From assembly GCA_012932295.1 (NCBI GenBank), contig JAAONU010000004.1:10230630-10294629 (forward strand): 64,000 nucleotides of DNA, written 5' to 3'. The position numbers and the translations under genes are program-made. This DNA comes from Cyclina sinensis. Its lineage: Eukaryota; Mollusca; Bivalvia; Venerida; Veneridae. The notes under the pieces were generated by a model. The model was not told where the DNA came from. It made no database searches and worked only from the letters and a program-made list of their open reading frames with translations. Positions 1-10,660 of this stretch are shown in pieces. Within the stretch, counting starts at the first letter, position 1. Each line of letters opens with the position of its first letter.

Positions 1-251
1 TAAGTACACAGGTAGACTCCTGAAAGTATCTGGTTCACATTCCACTGACTGAGCTGTAGTCAAAACTTACATTTTTATTTTAAAATGGTGACAGCAATTC
101 TCATGTAAGCACTCATTTATTGTTAAAATTTATTTGAAATTATATTTAAAGAAAGATTACATATTTCAAATCAAAGGAAAATATTAGCGTATGCCAACCA
201 AACCCATCATACATTACTACTTCTTTCAAACTGGTGAAAGGAATACAATAC

Positions 252-3200
252 CTCTGTCTTTTGCTTTGTTCAAGAAATCCAGCTGTTTCTTTCTTTCTTC
301 TTCTATCCTTTTTCTTTGTTCTTCAACTTCTTTTTGTCTTTTTTTCAAAGCCTCTGCAGCTCTTTCTTCTTTTGTCAAAAACTTTGGCTGGAAAATGTAA
401 TAACAGACAGATACATGAAGTCCATTTGTTCAAAATTTAAACATAAACAAGAAATAGGAAGAATTGATTTATTTCTACAGGTTTAACTTTCTTCCATAGA
501 AATTCAGTACATCTTGATTTGAAACTAGAAATGTGTCCAGAGGACATGTGTGGCCCAGTGGGGGGGGGTCAGTTCACAAGGCAAGGGTTGGGGCTGCAGC
601 TGTCAAGGTATCTGTCAATTAACTGAAAAACCCAAGGTGCACGACCTTACTTTCTGGTATATATCTATATTCCTGTAAAGTTCTATGACTCTGGTTGCAA
701 TAGTGTTGGCTGAGTGTGTGACACAAAGTTTTTGGTTGCCATTTCCACTAAATCAAGGGCCACAGCTCTGCTCCACATAAAAGGATGGAAATAAAAAAAC
801 CCAGGTGCACAACTTCACTTGCTGATATATATCCCTGTAAAGTTTCATTACCCTTGGTGCAACAGTGTTGGCTGAGAACATGGAACAAACTTTTTGGTAG
901 CTTTTTTCAATAAATCAAGGCCCCTGGAAGGAGGGAGACAAAAATCTCAAGGTGCGTGCCGTTATCTGCTGATATATTATCACTGTGAAGTTTCATGACT
1001 GTAAGTCTAACAGTGTTGGCTAAGCGCATGACACAAACATTTGGTAGCTATTCTGACTAAATTAGTGACCATAACTCTGCTTTCCTTGGATGGAGGGAAA
1101 CGAAAAACACCAGGTGCTCAACTTCACTTGCTGATCTCTATCCCTATGATGTTTCATGACCCTAAGTTGAAAAGTGTTGATCGAGTGTGTGATAAAAACT
1201 TCTGGACAGACAGACAGATGGACGGTTGGACAAGAGCAAATCTAAGTGCCCCCCATAATGGGGGGCACAGAAAAACCCTGAAAAAGCAACCATTAAGAAA
1301 AGTGTGCTAATTATCAACAAAAAAATGCTCCAAATAAAGTCCACAGTTCAACAAAGTCTTAATAAGTTTCATCATCATACTGGTTTTTCTTCATCTGTGT
1401 ATCACTTTTACACTTTTATTTGTCTTAATGTCGAGACACTTTTTTCCTAGGACTTTTTCCTTTCGTCGGCCGACTCTGAAACCTCTTTTTTAATATATAC
1501 TGTAATAACTGTGCCCTAGTTTACCTTAGCTAATGCTTCTTCCTCTGCCTTCTTCTTAGCCAGTAATTCCTCTAGAGACAGGGGTACTTTCTTCTTGGAT
1601 TCGTCCTCTTCCTTTATCTCCCCTTCTTCTGCTAGCCCATCTTTGCTAAAAATAGACACACAAAATTCTTATTGTTTGTATTATACATACATGTATGATT
1701 CAATCAATTGTGAAAATATGAGATTAAAAACTTATCTGCCAAAGCGCAGAAACTAATAAGCAAGAAACTAGCAAAAGCTATAAAAACATCTAACAAATGA
1801 AATATCTAAGACTACAGTTAAGCATCTTAAAGCAAGTACTATTAAAGCAGGTATACATTCGTTTTTTACCTATATTAAATAAATTTTATCAGTAATCACT
1901 GAAAAATCTTCAGGTTCATACATCTCTGACATCTCTGGCAATATTTCCATTATGACAGTGTACTATTTATTTCACCACAATATCAAAACTTACATCATCT
2001 GGGGAAAAAAAAGTGAAAATTTTCCCTCAAATTTAATTGTATTGAGACAACTGATTCATTTTGTATAAGAGAACCAATTAACCTGTCTTTTTTGAAATCC
2101 TTATCTCTATGTTTATGTTTGCCACTTTTTCTCTCCTTGCTTCTACTTCTGTGTCTTCTCTCTCGACTCCTAGAGCGACTCTTATGCCTGCAAAATAATA
2201 GAAAATAACAAATATAACTATCATAGCAACACTGTGAGGAAAGCTTAGAATGCTTCAAACTAAATAAGGGCATTTTGCTTTTTCACCAAAGCACAAAATG
2301 ATAAAGCTATTTCTCAAAGTATAACGTGTACTGATGTTTTGGTCCTGGTACAAATTTCAATATTGGAACTTCTTGTGCTTCCCATATGAACTATACCAAC
2401 AACAAATCTGAGGCAGTCTCTGGAATTTTGGCGCTTATAGCAGAAACTGTTACTTGACGTCATGACGTCAAAAATCTCCAACTTCATCAGACTAAAGGCA
2501 GGGGTGATTTGTCTTTTAGTTCATTGCTATCAAATTGCTTTAAAGTATTTACCATTTAAGGAGGGAGATTTTTTTCTGTGGAAGAAACTCATTTTGTTAT
2601 TTTATTTCTAAGCTTCATAAGCCTGAAAATTTGGAAAATATAATCATACAAAAATCAGTCTTTTGCTGCCATTGATTTTAGTACCTGTCAACAATCTCTT
2701 TTAACACTGTTAGAAATAGAAACCCTGTCAATCTAGCTAGAGTCAGACTTTAGGATAAAGTGACTTCTCCCTGAGCCCAAAACAGGAAGAAGCGGGGGAT
2801 TCTTGGGTGAAGTGGTATTAACCAGATTGTAGCAAAGTTGTGTCCTTTAGCACCACTAGGTACTAAGCTAGCAAGAAAATAAAAACAAACGAAAAAAGTT
2901 CTGTATTTTGAAAAAAAACTAAATGGGCAGACTCTCTGCATTCCACTCATCCACCAGCTGTAACTGACAGGGCATTAGCACATGCGACGGAGAATTATTG
3001 ATAGAACAAAGACAAGTTCACAATTTTATGTTACACCACTGCGTTCAAACAAAAAAATTATTCCAAAAACGAAACCGGCAATGGAACACGATATTCAGTA
3101 AGTGGCGAGGATAAATTCTGGATGCGGTACTTCTGACAGTAAAGCTGTCATCATTTAAAGTATCTTAAGATGTGTTGAGCCACTTAAAAATTGCAGAAAT

Positions 3201-6200
3201 TACTTAAAAAAGCTGCGGCTGTAATTATGGGAAACTTTATAGATCTAAACTGTTACCAAACAGGTTTTTTTTTAGCAATATAACTGAAGCCGTTTAACAG
3301 CTACTTACCCACCTGAAAAAAATTCCCCTCGAGCTGAAAAATTCCCCTCAGTCTGAAAAAAATCACCTATTATGGCTTGTTTGCCTTTAAAAAATCGCAT
3401 TTATGTTCAAATTGTCGATGTTTAGAACAGGATCCATTACTGTTTCCAGAGAGTGTAAAAACCGGGGCCCAATATAAACTGCTCGTCCTGAATCTGCTGT
3501 CAATAGAATTTTCAACCGTTTCTGAATCTTAAACAAAATGTTTGATTTTTCTCTTGAACTCGTTACAAAATTTGCATTTTTATATAACCAACAGAACATA
3601 TTAATGACTGAATAATGATGTCACTATCAAGGGTGTGATGGTTTGATCACGGGAAGTAACTGCTAGCCGGCCCTGTCCGGTTAGTTCTGAACTTTAGACT
3701 ATCTTTTATTCCATAGTCGCGATGTTGCATAATAGCAGATGCTACGTAAAAGAGTTTTGAAAATCTGATTCTGTTAGTAAAAAAAATATAGAATCATTTT
3801 TCAAAAAGTCCAGTAGCGCCATTCCTGAGCCTGCCTCCGCGTTTTTTCCCCTACTGAAAGTCCAACTTTTTCCACCCCCCCAAAAAAAACCTGCCAAAAA
3901 TAAAACAATAATAATTAGAGCAGTTCAAATTCAAACATCGATTTGTAAAACAATGTAAATGCGGTTTGCAGTAAATCTTTATAATGACTGGCAGCTTATA
4001 CATAATTGGTCTGACTGAATGGCTCCATTTAATTGCTTTTGGTACACTTACACCACAGGCAACTTAACAAAAACACACTAAAATTCTACCTGATTATCTT
4101 TGACACATTAATTGGGGTATTGCGTAGGTGTGAACAACACAGTCAAAACCCACAATATAACAGACTTCATGAGACTTGCGAGTGGGCGGAGTTAATGTTT
4201 CCGAGTGACCTCACATGATGTTGTGTATTCACCTGTTGTTTATTAGAAAATTCAGGTGTTTTTTTGTTTTTTTTTATTTAATGCCGGAGATTGGCAAAGT
4301 TTGGAAGCAGAAGGTGACTATTCGCCTACTTGCAAGATCCCTGCCGTCTGACTTAAAAATTTATATAATATTTCAAACAGATTTTAGATGCCATCTCTAT
4401 AACCTTTATATATCTTTACAAATGTTGTCATTTCTATGGCAACAAAAACATGATTTCAAGGAAAATTCTTTCTTAATAAAACTGAACATATGTGTGTTGA
4501 ATGTTTGTGAATGTATTCAAATTCATGCAAGCTGAATAAGACGGAATGTAACTAAAAGCCAAAATCTCAAGCACACTGATATGGAATAAATTGCCATGTG
4601 ACATACTAACAAAATGATTTAAAAAAACGTGTTAGAGGTTGAAATTTTCAGTTCTAACATCAAGTTTTGGTTCAAAAGGTATGCCCTTACAGGTATCATT
4701 CTAATTGCGAGAAAGAGACATGGACATGAACTTAAGGTCAAAAGAGGGCGAATCAGGCAAACCCCTCGACTGGTCAAATCATACAAAAAAGCAAACTGGT
4801 CTGACTTCAAAAATGACTTGGTCACTTTCAGTAGTACGTTCAACCAAAATCAAAATGAAGACCCAAACCAATTATGGGACACGTTCAAAGCTGAGATCAA
4901 AAGGTTATCATCCAAACACATACCGTCAAGACAATGCAAAAATAAAGCTGATTTACCATGGGTTACTCACGATATTGTTAAACAGATTAGGAAAAGAAAT
5001 AAACTTTTCACAAAAATAAAAAGGTCTCGGTCACAGAATTGTCAAAACATAAAGAAATTCAAACATCTTAAGGCATCAGTGCAAAAACAAATAAGAAATG
5101 CTTATTGGTCATATCTAGAGTCAATCATCTTCTCAGATAATACAGATCCAGGTCATAAGAAAAAGTTCTACAACTTTATTAAACACAAAAAAACTGAAAA
5201 CATAGGAATTGTACCACTCAGCTCTGATGGGCATACTTACAGTGACCCAGTGTCAAAGGCGAACATACTAAACAAACAGTTTGAATCAGTTTTCTCAAAG
5301 CCTTCACCACTCAGTCTCAAACAAATAACTAAAAGCTCAATGTCATCACTTGGTCACCCGCCCATGGCTCCAATATCCATCTCAGTTCAAGGAGTTGATA
5401 AGTTGTTGACAGGACTAAACCCCCACAAAGCCCAAGGTCCAGATGAGATTTCACCTAGGTTACTCAAAGAGCTACACACAGAGATAGCACCAATCCTTAA
5501 AATCATATTCCAAAGATCACTAGACACAGGTATTGTTCCTAAGGATTGGAAACATGCCATCATCACACCAGCATACAAAAAAGGGTCAAAATCAAAACCT
5601 AGCAATTACAGACCAATATCACTCACATGTATAGCATCAAAACTAATGGAACACATCATTGTTTCAAACATGATGGATTACTTTGACAAACACAACATAC
5701 TTTGCCCACAGCAACATGGATTCAGGTCAAAACATAGTTGTGAAACACAGCTCATTGGCTTCACACAAGAAATAGCTGACAACCTTGATCAAGGTCAACA
5801 AACTGATGTCATAGTCATGGATTTCAGTAAAGCTTTTGACAAAGTAGACCACCACAAACTCATACACAAGCTGAAACACATGGAAGTTCATCCACACATC
5901 AGTTCATGGATACAAAACTTTCTCAAAAACAGATCACAACAAGTATTAGTGGAAAACAAGGTCTCTGACAGGCTCCCTGTGCTTTCTGGTGTCCCGCAGG
6001 AATCGGTCTTAGGTCCATGTCTCTTTCTCGCATACATCAATGACCTACCAGGAAGTGTCAGGAGCCGGGTGCGTCTATTTGCCGACGACACCATAGTTTA
6101 TTTAACAATTAAATCACAAGCATCTGCACAAACCTTACAAAATGATTTGCACAACCTTGAAATATGGGAAAAAGAATGGTCAATGGAATTCAACCCTGAC

Positions 6201-7263
6201 AAGTGTGAAGTTCTCAGAATACACAGGAAAAAGAAACCGGTCATCTTTCCTTACACCCTACATAACACTAAACTGAAAACCACAGAAAATGCAAAATACT
6301 TAGGAGTTACAATAAGTAGCAACCTAAACTGGTCATCCCACATAAACAATATCACAAACAAAGCAAAAAACAGCTTAAGGTTCATCAGACGAAACGTCAA
6401 AACACAAAACAAACAACTCAAAGAAGCAGCATACAAAACATATGTAAGACCACAGGTTGAATACTGCTCAACCATATGGCATCCATGGCAAAAATATCTC
6501 ACACACAGAATAGAAATGGTCCAGAGGTCAGCTGCAAGGTACATTCATAATGATTACCACTATACAAGCAGTGTAACAAACATGATCAAAGAACTAAAAT
6601 GGTCAACTTTAGAACAAAGGCGAAACCATGCCAGCCTGGTCATGCTACACAAAATAAAAAACAATCAGGTCAATGTAGATCACAATCACCTTACAAACAC
6701 AAGAAACAGCAAATTCCTCATTCCACAATCAAAAACACAACATCACATGAACTCATTCTTCCCAAGGACTATACGACTCTGGAACGAATTACCGACCGAG
6801 ATTAAGGCTACCCCAACTGTGCCAGCTTTTATCAGTGGACTAAACAAGTTTTATAGATTTTAAAGTACTTAAAATAAATGTTTAAGTAAGATCTTCAGTT
6901 AAATCTTGTTTTCTTTGTTATTAACTTTTATAATTTTAAATGTTCCTGACATGCGTCTGCCTAGTATAGTCAGTATTGACTTTTGGCAGTATTAAGTTGA
7001 AGTTGAAGAATCCAAAATTTGATATAAAGTTTTGCAAACGCCTACAATCCCAGAGACTGGCTATTTCAATATAGTGCTTACTGGGTTATAAGTTTAATAA
7101 AGATGAATTAAAACAGGCGTAATGATTTTCAAAAAGAAAACCTTTTGTGTTTTCTCTCCCTCGATCTTGACCTGGATCGTTTCTCTCGTTCTCTCTTTCG
7201 TTCAACTCTGTCAGCATCTATAGCTATTGGAGAACGAGACCGCGAGCGACTTACTGGCGGCAT
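252..7263 (-). CDS. DDX23: DDX23/PRP28-type U5 snRNP DEAD-box helicase, N-terminal exons 1-4 (partial)
   Basis: Four coding exons on the minus strand: 7142-7263 (ATG at 7261-7263), 2083-2187, 1525-1645 and 252-387. All have GT-AG borders and compatible phases, giving 161 codons plus one base. Seen: exons 1-2 encode an Arg/Ser-rich domain (for example RSRSRERKHKR and HKSRSRSRERRHRSRS). Exons 3-4 encode the acidic/lysine-rich segment PLSLEELLAKKKAEEEALAK, followed by PKFLTKEERAAEALKKRQ and a charged coiled-coil-like stretch. Known: these motifs sit in the same order before the helicase core of DDX23/PRP28, the U5 snRNP helicase that helps exchange U1 for U6 at the 5' splice site. The helicase core itself is not in the window; it should continue to the left of position 1. 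Intron 1 (2188-7141) holds a retrotransposon in antisense orientation. The family assignment is firm from the PLSLEELLAKKKAEEE block; orthology to DDX23 is inferred from it. Confidence 0.9.
540..1270. repeat. Imperfect tandem array of ~150-170 bp units ending in a GC hairpin (pearl/Helitron-like)
   Basis: About four diverged units sit in DDX23 intron 3. A shared AGGTGC anchor recurs near 635, 803, 950 and 1112, each followed by similar text (a tail resembling 'TTTCATGACCCT' and 'AGTGTTGGCTGAG'). The last unit runs into a (CAGA)/(GGAC)-rich stretch near 1205-1230 and then a perfect 9-bp hairpin: GTGCCCCCC (1246-1254), loop ATAAT, GGGGGGCAC (1260-1268). Bivalve 'pearl' elements are known for ~160-bp tandem core repeats followed by a microsatellite, and Helitrons for a terminal hairpin. 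The resemblance is by layout only. Confidence 0.6.
2455..2470. promoter_or_regulatory. 16-bp palindrome of two abutting CRE (TGACGTCA) sites
   Basis: TGACGTCATGACGTCA is a perfect palindrome made of two full ATF/CREB consensus octamers, in DDX23 intron 1 about 270 bp upstream of exon 2 on the minus strand. Whether it is bound or regulates anything cannot be seen from sequence. It could also be part of an unrecognised repeat. Confidence 0.35.
4629..6863 (+). CDS. Reverse transcriptase ORF2 fragment of a non-LTR retrotransposon (744 codons, open)
   Basis: Uninterrupted ORF. RT motifs appear in order: GPDEISPRLL (about residue 270), NYRPISLTC (about 325), VIVMDFSKAFDKVDH (about 400), SGVPQESVLGP (about 455), the catalytic FADD box (residue about 484, DNA near 6080-6090), then YLGVTISSNLNW and a C-terminal LWNELP motif typical of the thumb and tail. 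The usual GVPQGS is GVPQES here, a Gly-to-Glu change at a strongly conserved position that may impair activity. The first ~35 residues look like non-homologous upstream sequence, so the ATG at 4629 is probably not a native start. It would make cDNA from element RNA if complete, but lacks the endonuclease and ORF1. Confidence 0.85.
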   Translation: MLEVEIFSSNIKFWFKRYALTGIILIARKRHGHELKVKRGRIRQTPRLVKSYKKANWSDFKNDLVTFSSTFNQNQNEDPNQLWDTFKAEIKRLSSKHIPSRQCKNKADLPWVTHDIVKQIRKRNKLFTKIKRSRSQNCQNIKKFKHLKASVQKQIRNAYWSYLESIIFSDNTDPGHKKKFYNFIKHKKTENIGIVPLSSDGHTYSDPVSKANILNKQFESVFSKPSPLSLKQITKSSMSSLGHPPMAPISISVQGVDKLLTGLNPHKAQGPDEISPRLLKELHTEIAPILKIIFQRSLDTGIVPKDWKHAIITPAYKKGSKSKPSNYRPISLTCIASKLMEHIIVSNMMDYFDKHNILCPQQHGFRSKHSCETQLIGFTQEIADNLDQGQQTDVIVMDFSKAFDKVDHHKLIHKLKHMEVHPHISSWIQNFLKNRSQQVLVENKVSDRLPVLSGVPQESVLGPCLFLAYINDLPGSVRSRVRLFADDTIVYLTIKSQASAQTLQNDLHNLEIWEKEWSMEFNPDKCEVLRIHRKKKPVIFPYTLHNTKLKTTENAKYLGVTISSNLNWSSHINNITNKAKNSLRFIRRNVKTQNKQLKEAAYKTYVRPQVEYCSTIWHPWQKYLTHRIEMVQRSAARYIHNDYHYTSSVTNMIKELKWSTLEQRRNHASLVMLHKIKNNQVNVDHNHLTNTRNSKFLIPQSKTQHHMNSFFPRTIRLWNELPTEIKATPTVPAFISGLNKFYRF
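4629..7010 (+). mobile_element. 5'-truncated non-LTR retrotransposon (jockey/CR1-like) in DDX23 intron 1
   Basis: The element lies antisense to the host gene. It contains the reverse-transcriptase part of ORF2 and a ~150-bp 3' UTR ending in a short repeat, TTGAAGTTGAAGAA (about 6996-7010), as is common at the 3' ends of CR1/L2-type elements. No apurinic endonuclease domain precedes the RT, so the copy is 5' truncated, as expected from target-primed reverse transcription. The exact 5' junction is not certain; recognisable homology begins near 4730. No target-site duplication was identified. Confidence 0.85.
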
Positions 7264-7345
7264 AATTTTACTAAGCAGTTTACGAAGTACTTATTTGATA
7301 GATCGTTTGTATAACGACGTTTGGACAATTTCCGACTATATGGGG

Positions 7346-7357
7346 GCAGCCATCTTT
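7346..7357 (-). promoter_or_regulatory. YY1-like motif upstream of the DDX23 start
   Basis: The minus strand reads AAAGATGGCTGC about 85 bp upstream of the DDX23 ATG, one base away from the classic YY1 core AAGATGGCGGC often found near starts of housekeeping genes. The divergent ELP2 gene has AAGATGGCAGC across its start codon. No TATA box was recognised in either promoter. Motif match only. Confidence 0.3.
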
Positions 7358-7580
7358 GTCATGCGCAGTTTATTCCTTGGCTATATACACGTACTTGATT
7401 TCTTTTCATATATGTTGTCAGAGACAAGTGGAAAAATCGAGATTTTTGGCATTTATGGATATCCAATCATAAAAAAGAAAAATGAAATCGAAGTTTTATA
7501 GAAAACAAAAAAACACAAAAAAAGTTTTTCTCAAGAGGCTTATACTGAGATAATTTCTAGTGAAATTTTCATTGATAACT

Positions 7581-7738
7581 TTCCGTGGCTCACATCTTAC
7601 CTGGGCTCTTCAATTAAGACCCTGATCTTGCATATTTATGAACCAAATCTCAAGCCACTTTCCGTGGCTCACATCTTACCTGGGCTCTTCAATTAAGACC
7701 CTGATCTTGTATATTTATGAATCAAATTTCAAGTATAT
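7581..7738. repeat. Tandem duplication of a 79-bp unit
   Basis: Two near-identical copies (7581-7659 and 7660-7738) both begin TTCCGTGGCTCACATCTTAC and include 'CTTCAATTAAGACCCTGATC'. They lie about 320 bp upstream of the DDX23 start codon in the divergent intergenic region. Differences are a few substitutions, so the duplication is fairly recent. No coding content. Confidence 0.8.
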
Positions 7739-8229
7739 ATGAATGCGTATAATTCTGCAGTTCATTGCGCATGAACATACGAGAAAATAAAAAGGAACCT
7801 AATGTTTCTAATCTGTAGATTTTAGCCAACTGACAGGAGGCCAGACTTTCAACTGTCTGCCACTTGACACATTGCTTAGGTGCCCCCTCACCCCTACTCT
7901 ACCAGTTGTATGGTAGTTTCTTTTCAGCTGAGCGACCCAGGACCATTTGGTCCTCTTGTGTTAATTGTCATAAGAAACCTTATCTATTTCTTCAATGATA
8001 ACAGGGTCCTCATAGTCTCGGATACAGGTGCATAAAACATGACAAAACATTTATTTTTAAAAAATGAAAGCGAAAATGTTTGGGTTTTTTTGTAATGACT
8101 TTGTACACTACAATGTGATGTATTTATTTGCATACCAGAGTTATTGAGCAAAAATTTTAAACGTATGCTACCAGTACTCGTATTTGTATAAATACAACCT
8201 CTGACAACTGCGTCAGGGAATTGATTCAT

Positions 8230-8294
8230 GGGCTCAGTGGTTAGAGTGTTGGTCTTTGATACGCTAAGATCGGAGTTGAAATCCCGCTCTGGGT
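8230..8294 (+). repeat. tRNA-derived SINE head or tRNA pseudogene fragment
   Basis: GGCTCAGTGGTTAGAGTG resembles a pol III A box, and GAGTTGAAATCCCGC, about 40 bp further on, resembles a B box. The acceptor stem does not pair and no CCA or functional cloverleaf could be drawn. It is best read as an old tRNA-derived SINE head. Confidence 0.4.
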
Positions 8295-8900
8295 TATGTA
8301 TTCTAAGATGCATTGCATCTTTCCGTTACGGACTTTCTTGTAAAAGGAGTGTCTGAAAGTTGTGGACAAAATATTTCTTTCGTACTTGAACCAATGGTGC
8401 CTCGATTTGTGTAATATGGAAAGACTGTCGTTTTCCTTTTAGCACCGATTTCCTTCAATTAATCATTAAACTTATTTATGGTTACAACTCAAAATTTCAT
8501 CTGAAAGTTTTATATTGTAATGAGAACTTTCCTTCGTTTGGTAATGGTTCTATGTTAAAATGTGAGGTTGATATTTTAAAGATCTGTGCTTTGTTTTTCC
8601 TTTTAAGAAATAAAAACACTTAAACTACCTTTCAACAAATATCTTTCATGATATTTCATTGGAGAGGTGTTAGAGATAGTTGCAACCGGCATCAATTTTT
8701 GGGATCAAACTGGTTACTCCACAAGATTTTTAGCAGATATCTTTAAAACCAGTCTCCTATAATTTTGTGCTCATTCTCTGCTTGAAAATATTTATTTTGG
8801 AAAACGAAATATTATCATTACATGTTGTCAAATTTATTGTTTAAATGACCTTTCTACCTGATTAGCCTTTGCAATTTGCATTTTAAAGTATCTGCAATTG

Positions 8901-9812
8901 GAGCAAACAATTGGTAATATGCTGGACTGGTAAGCCAGGGGTCCCTAGATCGATTCCCGGCTCCTCCACTAACGTTAGTTATTGTCTTTCGGATGAGACT
9001 TTAAACCGAGGTCCCATGTACCCGGGGGGGGGGGGGCACTCGCTTTATATTGGGTGGTGGGGAGGTTCTGACAAACGGGGGTATTTTTTTCATATTTTTG
9101 TCTACAATGGGGTATGTCATTTTTACTGTGTCTCTGAAGGGGTCTGTAAAATCTAGTCTCTAATGGGGTTATAATTAGCAAAGATATTTCTACCATGGGG
9201 TTGTAATTGAATCTTACTCATAGCAGGTCAGCATCTTTATTGGATAATAACAATACCCTGTCATTTTAGAGCTTATCTCATAATTATTATATAAATTACA
9301 TCCCTTATCACAATCTCTAAGTATTGCACAGCAGGAAATAACATCTGCACCACCCAGACAAGAAAGTTGTGAAAGGCGGTCCATGAGAGCAAGGACTGTC
9401 ATTGAGTTTACGTCTTAATTTATCTTGTTAAAATAAAATTATGCTTCATACTGTCTTAAAATTTTATGATATAAATGTATAAACACCTGAAAAAGGGGTG
9501 TATGATTTTGCATGTTGGTCTACAATGGGGTTTCTAAGATGCCTAAAAAGTCTACGATGGGGTTGCATATTCAGGAAAAAGTAGTCTACAATGGGGTCGG
9601 GGTTCAAGACCTCTATCCGAACCCCCCCGCCAAAAAATTTTCAAGTACCCCCCCCCCCCCGGGCCCATGTATCAGTGCTGTACACTGAGCATGCAAAAGA
9701 GCCAGGGGTGTCTCTGGGAGGGATGCTTTCTGTATTTTACTCTACCACCACAACAAAAATAATCTCTTCAGGGGGCGTCGGTCATATGGGCAACTGGTAC
9801 CGGCGATAAATA
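8901..9812 (+). mobile_element. tRNA-derived SINE, copy A, split by a MITE
   Basis: The 5' half (about 8901-9020) has a tRNA-like head (ACTGGTAAGCCAGGGGTCCC, then a B-box-like GATCGATTCCCGG) and a conserved block TTTCGGATGAGACTTTAAAC. The 3' half resumes at 9672 (ATCAGTGCTGTACACTGAGC) and ends near 9812 in CCGGCGATAAATAAA. The missing middle matches copy B (9910-10198), which shows the same order without interruption. The two halves are separated by the element at 9021-9663. Tail junctions are approximate. Confidence 0.75.
9021..9663. mobile_element. Non-autonomous DNA transposon (MITE) with CCCGGGGGG termini and 8-bp target duplication
   Basis: The element starts CCCGGGGGGGGG and ends CCCCCCCCCGGG, so the termini are inverted repeats. 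It is flanked by exact 8-bp direct repeats CCCATGTA at 9013-9020 and 9664-9671. Removing the insert and one repeat rejoins the host SINE in register with its sister copy, which confirms the borders. Inside, a GTCTACAATGGGG-like motif recurs in the same orientation in both arms (about seven variants). No ORF. An 8-bp TSD is typical of hAT and P superfamilies; the superfamily is not resolved. Confidence 0.8.
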
Positions 9813-9814
9813 AA

Positions 9815-9815
<1 letters not shown>

Positions 9816-9909
<94 letters not shown>
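9816..9909. repeat. Compound microsatellite (TA)n(GA)n
   Basis: About 20 TA units (9816-9858) run directly into about 26 GA units (to 9909), between the AT-rich tail of SINE copy A and the head of SINE copy B. It probably grew from the SINE tail. Open frames across it are artefacts of the dinucleotide repeat. Confidence 0.97.
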
Positions 9910-9910
<1 letters not shown>

Positions 9911-10198
9911 AAACAATTACAAGAGCGGAACCAGTGGTAACGCACTGGACTGGTAACGCATGGCTCGCCAGATCAGTCCCTCGCTCCTCCATCAACATTA
10001 CTAATAGTCTTTCGGATGAAACGTTAAACCGAGGTCCCACGTATCAGTGCTGTACACTAAACTTACAAAAGAACTAGGGATATATCTGGAATGGGATGCT
10101 TTCTGTATCTTGCACTATCCCCACAACATATTTAATAACTACTCTCTGCAAGGGGTGTCAGCCATATGGGCAACCGGTGCTGACGATAAATAAAATCA
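9910..10198 (+). mobile_element. tRNA-derived SINE, copy B (uninterrupted)
   Basis: A full-length-looking copy of the same family as 8901-9812. Its tRNA-like head has AGTGGTAACGCACTGG (A-box-like) and a weak B box. The central block is TCTTTCGGATGAAACGTTAA, and the tail ends GACGATAAATAAAATC. About 290 bp, no coding capacity; it would depend on a LINE for movement. The central block resembles the conserved middle domains shared by several invertebrate SINE families, but which one cannot be settled by eye. Confidence 0.7.
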
Positions 10199-10623
10199 AA
10201 TAGATGAACAGAGACAGCAGACCATTCCAAATATTTGTGGGAGGTATGACATGACTAATTGAATTTTTGCCGTATTTTCATTCGTGAGAGGGACAAATTG
10301 TCGATTTGAAAATAGCTGATATACTAAATAAGATAGACATTATTTTTCAGAGGACGCTGATAGCATTTTGGGCACATTGACATTTGATAAAAACTTTATT
10401 AAAGGAAATGTGACATTTATTTATTTGTTTTCGCTTTGCCTCAAACAAAGTATAACCTCGTCAATTTTAGAGAAAGGTAAATATTTGTCTGCTCCATAGT
10501 GAATTCTTTTATTATAACACGATCGTATAATGCTTATCTTACTTATCATTTAACACCGATTGTAATTTGATTTCGTGAAAGGACGCTGTCTTTTTTAGGA
10601 TACGAGCTATTATGAGCTTAGTA

Positions 10624-10660
<37 letters not shown>
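10624..10660. repeat. (AAT)n microsatellite at the 3' end of a decayed retrotransposon
   Basis: About 12 AAT units. On the minus strand this is (ATT)n directly following the decayed non-LTR element at 10661-11880, in the place where many non-LTR elements carry a simple-repeat tail. Confidence 0.9.

Noticed and set aside
191..440. Plus-strand ORFs rich in Phe/Leu/Ser
   Set aside because: Antisense shadow of DDX23 exon 4 (Lys/Glu codons read backwards).
8911..9156. 81-codon ORF
   Set aside because: Crosses the SINE/MITE junction; no conserved protein.
9742..10040. Minus-strand ORFs with Leu-Ser and Tyr-Ile runs
   Set aside because: Caused by the (TA)n(GA)n microsatellite.
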